A stretch of 64,000 nucleotides of DNA from Catalimonadaceae bacterium JC749 (GTDB lineage Bacteria; Bacteroidota; Bacteroidia; Cytophagales; Cyclobacteriaceae): positions 124,001 to 188,000 of the forward strand of contig JAJNNC010000011.1 of NCBI GenBank assembly GCA_021730635.1, read 5' to 3'. The position numbers were made by a program, and so were the translations under genes. The notes under the pieces are model-generated. The model was not told the origin of the DNA and did no database searches. It worked only from the letters and a program-made list of their open reading frames with translations. This document shows, one piece after another, positions 27,231 through 35,652 of this stretch; the stretch's first letter is position 1, and every line of letters starts with the position of its first letter.

Positions 27231-29231
27231 TTACCGGTAGAAGGGGCGGTTATGGATTTCTCCCCGGGGGCCATAGACAGGTTCAGCCTTGCCTGCCTCA
27301 AGCGCACCCAGATCAGGGGCTTCGCCCACGAAGTCATCGTTTATAGAAGGAAGTTTTACCCCGGCGTCTACCGCTTTGCCATCCGGTTTTAATCGGAAGG
27401 TAAGATCAACGGCATGATAGACCCTGTGGGGTTTGCTGGGATCAGGCGCCCGTAGATTTTCAAAGATATCATAATTGAGCTCTATGCCATTTTTTTCCAG
27501 GCCGCTGGCAGCAGAAAAACTTTCCAGGGTGTTAAACGCTTTTCCTTCCTCAGCCATCGTGATAGAGTAGTTTCGTAAGGCTCCGGCGGGAGGAGAGACC
27601 CAGCGGTAATTGGTGTCACCCGCATTGGTGCGATATCCGTTGTAATCAGAAGTGGAATAAGCGGTAGCATTGGGAAATACGGCAATGGGGCGTCCGGGGG
27701 CATCGGTTCCCAGAAACAGGTTATTGCGAAAGTGGGCGTTTGAGAAGGTTTGCCCATTGGTGTTTTCGCTGATGAAGGTATTGTGCAACACATACAGTCC
27801 GGCAGGTTTTGACATAAACTTTAAGGCACACCCTGTGGGGACATGATAAATGATGTTTCGTATAAAATACGCCGGTCCGCCAAACACAGGTTGGGCACTG
27901 AGTCCGCACTGGGCAGCGTTGACCCCCCGGTTGCGCATGACCCGGATATTGTGCACGCCGCCATCCGTTTCGATAAAATCATCGGCCATGAGGTGAATGT
28001 CATTGTTGTATATATCGATAGATACCGCTTTCAATGCCTGCTGTGGCTCCGGGGTACCATAGGTAGAGAGGGTAATCGCATCGTGGAAATAGGCAATTGC
28101 ATTATGGCAGATCACATGGCCTGACCCATATACCTTGATGCCAATATAGCTGTACATCTTGTTTTCGCCATACAGGCTCCGGGGATTGGCCCACCCCAGC
28201 AGGCGATAACGGTCATCGCGTCCGATGAGCACATTGTCTGCAATATAAAAGTTAGTAGAACCAGCGTACTCTGAAATGATGCCTTCTCCCACCTCTTCCA
28301 GGCGGCAGTGCCGTATGGTCAGGTCTTTGGCCCCAATGATATGTTTTTGGCCGGCGTAAAAAGCAACATCGGTATTGCGTATGGTAAGCCCTTCAAAGAT
28401 ATGGTGTTCAGTAGCACTCACATCAAATAATTTATGAGCACCGGCACCGTCAAAGATCACCTCACCATCGCCTGCTGCCCGGATGACGATAGGCTTTTCT
28501 GCGGTGCCCTTGGCCGTCAGAAAATAAGTGCCATAAAAGGTAATCCCTTCCGGATTCACATATTCAAAGCGTTTTGCCTCATACAGGCCGGCGTGTATTT
28601 CTATGATATCGCCCGGTTGCACCGTACGCTCCCGTACGATAGACCAGTCGCCGGTTCCCGACCCGTAATAGGCTCCCTGTAGCGTGGTGAAAGAGGGCTC
28701 CTGTTTTTCACCTTCCCATTGGGTAGGATATACATGCAGGATACGCCCATCCGGTGCTGCCTTAGGTTCAGTGCGGGTAGTCACTTTCGTTAATTGGACC
28801 GCTTCACCGTCTACACCGTCAGGATCTTTCATGGTAAAGCGGCATTCGTATTCGGTGTTGGGCGCTACATCCAGGATGCTGCCTGCGAACAGATGCGGGA
28901 CGGTATAATCCAGGTATTCCGTTTCACGGATAATACGTTCGCCCCCCATTCTCAGGAGCGGGAGCGCTTCTTTCCATTCCCGGGTGCCGGAGGCCCGGTA
29001 TTCTACCAGAACAGTAGCATTACGGTTATTATCGCCTGAGATATACCATTCAAATCCGAGATTGGTGAGGGTAGGAGGTTCCACTATAAATTTTCCCGGT
29101 TGTACTGTATGCTGCGCCTTTACACAAGGTGGATATAAGCAGCCAACCCCCGACAGTAATAATAAAACGGCCATTACTTGGAGGAATCCCATGTTCTCTT
29201 CCAAAAAAAACTGAGTCTGTGGATACTTCAT
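27231..29231 (-). CDS. Secreted right-handed parallel beta-helix protein (polysaccharide-lyase-like)
   Basis: About 666 residues. A signal peptide region (MGFLQVMAVLLLLSGVGC) is followed by a fibronectin-III-like N-terminal domain (about 50-150, FEWYISGDNNRNATVLVEYR) and a right-handed beta-helix (about 190-560) with ladder-like repeats such as HHIFEGLTIRNTDVAFYAG and LTIRHCRLEEVGEG. Beta-helix proteins of this kind are often pectate or alginate lyases, but I cannot identify catalytic residues. The frame is open from 29294; ATGs exist at 29231 and 29192, and the latter leaves the cleanest signal peptide. It lies beside the SusCD locus and points away from it, so a shared substrate is possible but not shown. 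Confidence 0.75.
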   Translation of the reverse strand: MKYPQTQFFLEENMGFLQVMAVLLLLSGVGCLYPPCVKAQHTVQPGKFIVEPPTLTNLGFEWYISGDNNRNATVLVEYRASGTREWKEALPLLRMGGERIIRETEYLDYTVPHLFAGSILDVAPNTEYECRFTMKDPDGVDGEAVQLTKVTTRTEPKAAPDGRILHVYPTQWEGEKQEPSFTTLQGAYYGSGTGDWSIVRERTVQPGDIIEIHAGLYEAKRFEYVNPEGITFYGTYFLTAKGTAEKPIVIRAAGDGEVIFDGAGAHKLFDVSATEHHIFEGLTIRNTDVAFYAGQKHIIGAKDLTIRHCRLEEVGEGIISEYAGSTNFYIADNVLIGRDDRYRLLGWANPRSLYGENKMYSYIGIKVYGSGHVICHNAIAYFHDAITLSTYGTPEPQQALKAVSIDIYNNDIHLMADDFIETDGGVHNIRVMRNRGVNAAQCGLSAQPVFGGPAYFIRNIIYHVPTGCALKFMSKPAGLYVLHNTFISENTNGQTFSNAHFRNNLFLGTDAPGRPIAVFPNATAYSTSDYNGYRTNAGDTNYRWVSPPAGALRNYSITMAEEGKAFNTLESFSAASGLEKNGIELNYDIFENLRAPDPSKPHRVYHAVDLTFRLKPDGKAVDAGVKLPSINDDFVGEAPDLGALEAGKAEPVYGPRGEIHNRPFYR

Positions 29232-29452
29232 TCTGGTTATTGTAAATAGAGGTAGTTTCTGAATGGTTTTTATACAAAGTGCTGTAAAATACAAAATTGC
29301 CTATACACATCTAGCCCGGAATAGACCTCTTACCTATAAAAAATGGTTTTCCGATATGGAAGGCCGGTGTAAAAGCCTCTATTTGCCTGTCTGTAAAGGA
29401 ATTGTTCTTTCAGACGTAGATCGACGAAATTTAAAAGGAGAGACTATTTTAC

Positions 29453-32059
29453 CTAGGAATAGGAGTTAGAGGTATCAGAAGTAGGGGAGCAGGGATGGTT
29501 CAAAAGATCATTGAAAGATAAAGCATAGTTTTCTCCTAAAATTTGTTCATACTCCCGGCAAAAATGGTCATAAGAGTGTTTCGCCAGTCCTTTCTTCCCC
29601 ATCCCGTAGAGGGCTGAACATTTCATGGCGATGGCGTCTTCATTGAGAGAGTCAAAGGTGAGCATGCCTTCCGCAATACTGAGTATTAACTGATGGTTAT
29701 TTTGAATTTCAGGTCGCTGGAAAGGCAAGGTTGACAGAATATTGGTGATTTCATTAGCAAAATCTGCTTTGAAGGTATCCATCCATTCCGTTTGCAGGTC
29801 CGGACATAGTTCACCCCGGGACACGATCTGTACCAATTGAGAAATTTCCTGAGGCGGTAGATTGTTGGAAGATTGCGCCTGTCTGATAAGCTCCAGGGCT
29901 TGCCTGTAATCACAATAAACTTCCGGTCCGATGGAGATATACCAATAAGAATGATCATGACGCAACGCAAGGTTGCCTATCTTCTCAAAAATTCCGCGCA
30001 TTTTGCTCATATTCACATTCCGGTTGTTACGGGCACTGGTGGCGGATTTATCAAACCAGAGCGTGTCTTTCAAAGTCACAGAAGAGACTCCCGTATTATT
30101 TTTTAAGGTGTTGAGCAAAATCAGCAGAAATAGCTGTTTGAGCGTAGGGGTAAAATCAGCGGTAATATCATCTCCCTGCAGATCAAATACCTGGAAACTG
30201 CCTAACAGATAAATCGATGATTTCGGAGGAAGGTTTGACGAAAGAGGGGTTGCCAGAAGCTCCGCATGCTCAGCACTCTCCTGTGAAACGGTAACTTCAG
30301 GAGAATCTTTATTTTCTTTTTTCCATTTGGCTCTCCAGAATAAAGCCAGGAGAATGAGTGGGAGACTACCCCATAGGATCCACTGTTTGACATCTGTCTG
30401 TGGAACTTCCTCCGGCTGATAGACCTGCTCCGGCAAGAGGGGAGGATACGCCAAAGAATATACATCGACGGCAGAGTCATAATGTGTCAGGGCAATGAGT
30501 TCTGAATTTTTTTTATGTAAGAAAAAAGTAGCCCAGGAACCTGTATCCAAAAATTTATAGGGGACAGAATCGGCAAAAACCCGTTTTTCCGGGGTGTTGA
30601 TATTAAATTGTGCCAAACGCAAAGAGGACTCAAAACTGCTGCTGTTATAGAGCAGGGTATAAAAACTGTGAGAGGAGGTATCGGTTAACAAATATTCACA
30701 AGGCACAAAGGGTATCTCTGTAGGATTGAGTGTCCATAACTTTTCCACAGAAAAATCTTTGATATTCATGGAATACAGGTCATAATAAAATCCGGGTGAT
30801 ACCTCCTGCCTGCCGGATTTACTGCCATATCCTCCAAAAATCAATACGGTTTGCTTATCCAGCATGCCTGCAGCACTCAGATAGCGGGGTGGGATCTTTT
30901 GGCTGATATCAATTGTCTTTGCATTCTGTCCTTCAGGATCAAACTGATGTACCATGCTTTTATAGGTATAGTGACCATAGCCTCCCAGCGTGAGAAGTGA
31001 GGAGTCCAGCGGAGAAATCAGCTTGTTGTGATGCCATAAATCCGGTTCCGGGCAATCCACAGGAGCCGGAGACCATTGCCTGTTGTCAAAATTAAAGGCA
31101 ACAATCTGCTTGTTTTCAAAATTGTAAGACCATATTTCATTGGTGTAGGGGTTATAGATCATTTGGTTGCCGTCACAGGCAAAGGGAGTTCCTCCGTTGA
31201 AAGGGATGGTGTCTAAAGCTTCCTTTGCTATATCATAGACGAAAACAGCCTGATCATTCACAAAAAATACCTGTCCGCTGGTTTCATCTTTGGCAACACC
31301 CCGCAGATTAAAAAATTGAAATTGTGCTCTGTTTTTCCATCGGATATGGCGATCTATTTCCCAGTTGGGATTCTGCACTTCAGCCAGGGCACGGGCTACC
31401 TCATCATACACATGATGTTGAGCATGTTTTGACAGCTTCCACTGCCTGAAAACCTGTTCCTTGTCATCATACACCACCACATTGCGCAGGGTCATAGGGC
31501 AAACATCCGTATTCAGGAAATTTTTGTATTTGCTGATGCCAAACAACATATGGAATTGTGATAATGTACGAAGATCTTCCACCTTCTTCTCCTGATAATT
31601 TCCATTGAGGTCGGCAGAAATCATGTTATTTTCTGTGTCAATGTCTATCCTGATCTTTAACCAGTGACCAAATGCTCCCTCAGGAATATCTTTCCACATG
31701 TAGGAGAAAAGAACCTGATCGCCCAGGACCAGCCAGAAGTTGGCCGACGGGGAAGCCAGGTTTGAGACAAGGTCAATGTTTACCTGGTCGTTGCCTATGA
31801 TCCGGAAAATGTTTCCATAATGCCCGTCACCGGGACGAAAATTAGCTTCAAATGCCAGAGAAAAACCCTTAGGAAAGTAAAAAGGTTGCTGTGGTGTCAG
31901 ATTCAAAGCGGTGCGTTCATCCTTAATTACCTCATGGGAGGAGAAACGCAGCCCGGATTTTAACAGCTGCTGGCAAGAGGCCACAGGACCCCAAGCCAGT
32001 TTCAGCATCATTACCAACCCTATTGTTAAAATATACTTCGTCCGAATCAATCTTTCCAA
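29453..32059 (-). CDS. Membrane-spanning regulator: LamG-like and kelch sensor, one TM helix, SARP-like cytoplasmic output
   Basis: 868 residues. A signal peptide (about 1-30) precedes a LamG/concanavalin-like domain (about 45-205, GYNIF-type strands, FWLVLGDQVLFSYMWK), then a kelch/galactose-oxidase-type beta-propeller (about 260-550, LLTLGGYGHYTYKS, VLIFGGYGSKSGRQ), one membrane helix near 580 (WILWGSLPLILLALFW), and a cytoplasmic part. The last 240 residues read as a winged-helix/BTAD unit of the SARP type (YLLGSFQVFDLQGDDI, TLKQLFLLILLNTL, then TPR-like helices ending GENYALSFNDLLN). It is divergent from SusC with a 407-base shared region, strongly suggesting that it senses a glycan outside and controls the SusCD operon directly. 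Confidence 0.75.
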   Translation of the reverse strand: MERLIRTKYILTIGLVMMLKLAWGPVASCQQLLKSGLRFSSHEVIKDERTALNLTPQQPFYFPKGFSLAFEANFRPGDGHYGNIFRIIGNDQVNIDLVSNLASPSANFWLVLGDQVLFSYMWKDIPEGAFGHWLKIRIDIDTENNMISADLNGNYQEKKVEDLRTLSQFHMLFGISKYKNFLNTDVCPMTLRNVVVYDDKEQVFRQWKLSKHAQHHVYDEVARALAEVQNPNWEIDRHIRWKNRAQFQFFNLRGVAKDETSGQVFFVNDQAVFVYDIAKEALDTIPFNGGTPFACDGNQMIYNPYTNEIWSYNFENKQIVAFNFDNRQWSPAPVDCPEPDLWHHNKLISPLDSSLLTLGGYGHYTYKSMVHQFDPEGQNAKTIDISQKIPPRYLSAAGMLDKQTVLIFGGYGSKSGRQEVSPGFYYDLYSMNIKDFSVEKLWTLNPTEIPFVPCEYLLTDTSSHSFYTLLYNSSSFESSLRLAQFNINTPEKRVFADSVPYKFLDTGSWATFFLHKKNSELIALTHYDSAVDVYSLAYPPLLPEQVYQPEEVPQTDVKQWILWGSLPLILLALFWRAKWKKENKDSPEVTVSQESAEHAELLATPLSSNLPPKSSIYLLGSFQVFDLQGDDITADFTPTLKQLFLLILLNTLKNNTGVSSVTLKDTLWFDKSATSARNNRNVNMSKMRGIFEKIGNLALRHDHSYWYISIGPEVYCDYRQALELIRQAQSSNNLPPQEISQLVQIVSRGELCPDLQTEWMDTFKADFANEITNILSTLPFQRPEIQNNHQLILSIAEGMLTFDSLNEDAIAMKCSALYGMGKKGLAKHSYDHFCREYEQILGENYALSFNDLLNHPCSPTSDTSNSYS

Positions 32060-32466
32060 TATTTGCTCTTTTTTGAATGAGTATTTTAAAAATAGCTATT
32101 TTCAAGCCTTAATTAATTAAATATTAATATTTTTTTAATCGTTTTCTGACTTTTTCGTGGTATCCATACTTTAAAATCCGGCTACCATGAAAGTTTATTC
32201 AAACGCCATTATTCTCTTATCACGAAACTTTCTCTTGATTCCTGGGAAGGCAAGCAAGTACCGTCCTACCATGACAGGTAACAAGAAAGCTTTTTCTGCG
32301 CTCTTACTACTCAGAGCAGTGAACAGACTCTGCTGAGCTTGCCTCTCACTCCCTATTTAATATCAGTCAACCTTCATAAAAATCAAAAGGCCTATGTAAA
32401 AAACAAGCACGACTACGCTGGATGCTATACCAATCCGGTTCCGCTCATTATTAAAACTACTCATTT
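32060..32466. promoter_or_regulatory. Divergent control region between SARP-like regulator and SusC
   Basis: 407 bases. A/T-rich near 32100-32140 (AATTAATTAAATATTAATA), then more balanced. It must hold promoters for both directions and probably the operator of the membrane regulator. I did not find a clear TTTG/TAnnTTTG pair; TACTTTAA at 32167 is the nearest -7-like match. A 49-codon reading frame and an imperfect hairpin (about 32311-32338) lie in the presumed SusC leader. Confidence 0.5.
32187..32336 (+). CDS. Candidate 49-residue leader peptide upstream of SusC
   Basis: The frame runs from the ATG at 32187 to the TGA at 32336. The peptide is basic with two hydrophobic runs (NAIILLSRNFLLIPG and FSALLLLRAVNRLC). 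No family is recognised. Its stop falls inside an imperfect hairpin formed by CTCAG/CTGAG and nearby complementary pieces, 130 bases before the SusC start. It could be a regulatory leader, a small membrane protein, or chance. Low confidence. Confidence 0.2.
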   Translation: MKVYSNAIILLSRNFLLIPGKASKYRPTMTGNKKAFSALLLLRAVNRLC

Positions 32467-35400
32467 ATGTTAAGCTTTATGAAAAACAATTACAGACTTT
32501 TACAACAAACCGCTGTAGGAAGCAGCCGGTTTACGGTATACCTGTCTATATGGATACTCTCTTTTATACAGGTGTTGATGCTTACCCCCTTGTATGCACA
32601 GCAGGGGGCCACAGAAACTAGGAAAGTAACCGGTACGATTACCGATGAAAATGGTGAAACACTGCCGGGCGTGAATATTGTATTACAGGGAACCGCTACA
32701 GGCACTATCACCGATGTAGAGGGGCAGTATGCCATAGAAGTGTCTGGCCCGGAAGCGGTGCTGATCTTCAGCTCGGTCGGCTATCTGCGGCAGGAAATCA
32801 CCGTAGGCAACCAGTCCGTGATCGATATAAGCATGGCGCCCGATGTGACCTCCCTGGAAGAAGTAGTAGTAGTAGGGTATGGTACGCAGAAAAGAGAAAG
32901 CCTGACCGCAGCTATCAGCAATATAGCTTCCAAAGAAATTCAAACTACCACTCATGCCAGTTTGGCCCAGAAACTTCAGGGTAAAGTATCCGGTTTGCAG
33001 ATCAGGCAAAATGCCGGACAGCCTGGCGAGTTTAATACCATGATCAATGTACGGGGTTTTGGTACTCCTCTTTTTGTCATCGACGGAATTGCCAGGGACG
33101 GTGCCAGTGAGTTTCAGCGACTGAATCCAGAGGATATAGAAAGTATTTCGGTGCTTAAAGATGCTTCTGCCGCTATCTATGGTGTCAGAGCGGCCAATGG
33201 TGTGATCATCGTGACGACCAAAAAAGGTACGAAGGGCAAGCCTTCCTTTAGCTATAACGGGGTGGCCGGGTGGCAGTCGCCTACCAATGTGCCTCAAATG
33301 GCTAATGCGGCCCAGTGGGCGCAGATGAGAAATGATGCGGAAATTTTTGGGGCAGGCACTCCTTTCTATTCTGCTGAAGAGTTGCAAAAGTACATAGATG
33401 GCGTGCCGGGTTACGAAAGTACCGACTGGTATGATGTGACCATGAAAAACACTGCCATGCAATACCAGCATAACCTTTCAGCTACCGGGGGCGATGACAA
33501 GGTGCAGTACTTCGTGAGTCTGGGTTTCTTTAATGAAGAAGGCTTGTTGAAAAGCAATGATATGGGATATGAAAAATATACCTTCCGAACAAACCTGACG
33601 TCCAGCCTGACCGATCAACTCAAGGCTGAGGTTTTTCTGGCTGGCAGATATGATAAACGGGAGCAACCGGGCGAGAACTTCTTCAATATCTTCAAAGGAA
33701 CCCGTGTTACCTTGCCTATTGAAAAACCCTATGCCAACAATAATCCTGAGTATCCGGGGGTAGTCAGCTCAGGGCAGAATCCGTTGATCTTATCCGAAAG
33801 GGATCTGACAGGGTATAATGAATCGGTTGACAAGCAATTTCAATCTTCCCTGGCTTTGACTTATACGGTCCCTTTTGTAGAAGGGCTTTCCTTGAAAGGT
33901 TTGGCTTCTTATGATGCCAACTCCTATCTGAATAAGAACCTTTTCAAAGCCTTCAATTTATACAATTTTGCCAACGAAGAATATACACCGATCAAACAAA
34001 GGAGTGGGAATGAAAACATTACCAACAACTATGGAGACTACAACCGACTGACGTTACAGGCTCAACTGAATTATCAGACCAAGATTGCCGAAAAGCATAA
34101 CATCAGCACAGCGCTGGTTTTTGAGCAACAGGAATCTTTTGCTCGCAATTCCTTCCTGAGGCGATATTACGATTTCTATACGACCGATCAGATTGACTTT
34201 GCCGGCCTGAACCGTCAGGAAAACGGAGGATTGGAAACAGAAACGGCACGCCTGTCATACATAGGTCGCTTCAACTATGACTTTGAAGATAAATACCTTT
34301 TTGAATTTGCTTTCCGCAGAGATGGCTCCTACCGGTATCATCCGGATAGCCGGTGGGGATTTTTTCCGGTAGTGTCTCTCGGATGGCGCTTGTCAGAAGA
34401 AAACTTTCTCAACAACAGCCGCCTGATTTCAGACCTGAAACTCCGGGGTTCCTATGGTGTGGTCGGAGAAGATGCTGGTGCTCCTTTTCAGTATGTACAG
34501 GGTTTCCTGACCACAGGGGGGGGTGGCTATGAGTTTGTCAATGGAGAATACACCACCGGCGCTGCTTCTCCGGCTATTGTCAATCCCGATCTCACCTGGT
34601 TTACTTCCAAGATCGCCGACATAGGCATCAACCTGGGGCTATGGGACAACAGGTTTACCTTTGAATTTGATGTATACCAAAGAGACAGAGAAGGGCTACT
34701 GGCTATTCGTAACCTGGCATTGCCCAATACCTTTGGGGGTACACTGCCTGAGGAAAATCTCAACAGTGACCGGGTGCAGGGGCTGGATTTCTCTGTGGGG
34801 TATAGAAACAGCCACAACGGATTTCAGTATGGTGTGATGGCTAATTTCAACTACGCCCGCACCATGAACAGATATGTGGAACGAGGACCTTTCGTCAACA
34901 GCTATGACCGGTGGAGAAACGGTACAGCCAACCGCTGGAATGATATTGTATGGGGGTATGAGTATATCGGGCAGTTCCAAAGTGAAGAAGAAATCACCAA
35001 TGCACCCCTGCAAAATGGTGACCTGGGAAATGTCAGAGAACTTCCTGGCGATTTCAGATATCTTGATGCCAACAATGATGGAGTGATTAATGGTAACGAT
35101 CAATTGCCACTGTTTTATGGCGGTACGCCCAAAATGCATTATGGCATGACACTCAATGGTTCCTGGAAAGGTTTTGATGCCAACATCCTGCTGCAGGGCT
35201 CTGCGAATTATACAGTACGTTTCAACGAAGTATATGCCGAAGTGATGGCTTTCCGGGGCAATACGCCGGAATATTTCTTTGACCGATGGCACAAAGCAGA
35301 TCCCTATAATCCTGACAGTGAGTGGATCCCTGGGAAATGGCCTGTTTCCCGTCTGATTGCCAATGTGGGTGCCATGTATGCCGAAAGTAGTGTCTGGAGA

Positions 35401-35640
35401 AGGGATGCTTCCTATGTACGACTGAAAAGTGTAGAGCTGGGCTATACTGTCGGTCTGACTAATCTCCAGGCTATCGGTATGGAAAGGTTGAGAATTTATG
35501 TCAATGCCTTTAACCTTTTCACTATTGCAGACCCATTTGTCAAGCCTTTTGATCCCGAGAAAATTGAAGGGCTGTTTAACGCAGGGTTTACTTACCCGCT
35601 GACCAGGAGTTACAACGTTGGTGTCAACCTTACTTTCTAA
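32467..35640 (+). CDS. SusC/RagA-family TonB-dependent outer-membrane transporter
   Basis: 1057 residues. The signal peptide ends near LYAQQGA, followed by a carboxypeptidase-D regulatory-like domain (about 50-125, VTGTITDENGETLPGVNIVL), the TonB-box-like linker LEEVVVVGYGTQKRESLT, a plug domain (about 140-250, VRGFGTPLFVIDGI, DASAAIYGVRAANGVIIVTTKKG) and a 22-strand barrel ending in NVGVNLTF with a terminal Phe. It imports oligosaccharide bound by SusD. There is no N-terminal STN (anti-sigma signalling) domain, consistent with control by the divergent membrane regulator rather than by an ECF sigma pair. An alternative start ATG lies at 32479. SusD follows 12 bases later. Confidence 0.96.
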   Translation: MLSFMKNNYRLLQQTAVGSSRFTVYLSIWILSFIQVLMLTPLYAQQGATETRKVTGTITDENGETLPGVNIVLQGTATGTITDVEGQYAIEVSGPEAVLIFSSVGYLRQEITVGNQSVIDISMAPDVTSLEEVVVVGYGTQKRESLTAAISNIASKEIQTTTHASLAQKLQGKVSGLQIRQNAGQPGEFNTMINVRGFGTPLFVIDGIARDGASEFQRLNPEDIESISVLKDASAAIYGVRAANGVIIVTTKKGTKGKPSFSYNGVAGWQSPTNVPQMANAAQWAQMRNDAEIFGAGTPFYSAEELQKYIDGVPGYESTDWYDVTMKNTAMQYQHNLSATGGDDKVQYFVSLGFFNEEGLLKSNDMGYEKYTFRTNLTSSLTDQLKAEVFLAGRYDKREQPGENFFNIFKGTRVTLPIEKPYANNNPEYPGVVSSGQNPLILSERDLTGYNESVDKQFQSSLALTYTVPFVEGLSLKGLASYDANSYLNKNLFKAFNLYNFANEEYTPIKQRSGNENITNNYGDYNRLTLQAQLNYQTKIAEKHNISTALVFEQQESFARNSFLRRYYDFYTTDQIDFAGLNRQENGGLETETARLSYIGRFNYDFEDKYLFEFAFRRDGSYRYHPDSRWGFFPVVSLGWRLSEENFLNNSRLISDLKLRGSYGVVGEDAGAPFQYVQGFLTTGGGGYEFVNGEYTTGAASPAIVNPDLTWFTSKIADIGINLGLWDNRFTFEFDVYQRDREGLLAIRNLALPNTFGGTLPEENLNSDRVQGLDFSVGYRNSHNGFQYGVMANFNYARTMNRYVERGPFVNSYDRWRNGTANRWNDIVWGYEYIGQFQSEEEITNAPLQNGDLGNVRELPGDFRYLDANNDGVINGNDQLPLFYGGTPKMHYGMTLNGSWKGFDANILLQGSANYTVRFNEVYAEVMAFRGNTPEYFFDRWHKADPYNPDSEWIPGKWPVSRLIANVGAMYAESSVWRRDASYVRLKSVELGYTVGLTNLQAIGMERLRIYVNAFNLFTIADPFVKPFDPEKIEGLFNAGFTYPLTRSYNVGVNLTF

Positions 35641-35652
35641 ATCACAAGCTAT

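Noticed and set aside
32683-33471. 262-codon open frame on the minus strand inside the SusC gene
   Set aside because: It is fully antisense to well-supported SusC coding sequence, has histidine/arginine-rich composition typical of shadow frames, and shows no motif.
34696-35292. 198-codon minus-strand frame inside SusC
   Set aside because: Antisense shadow of the barrel-encoding part of SusC.
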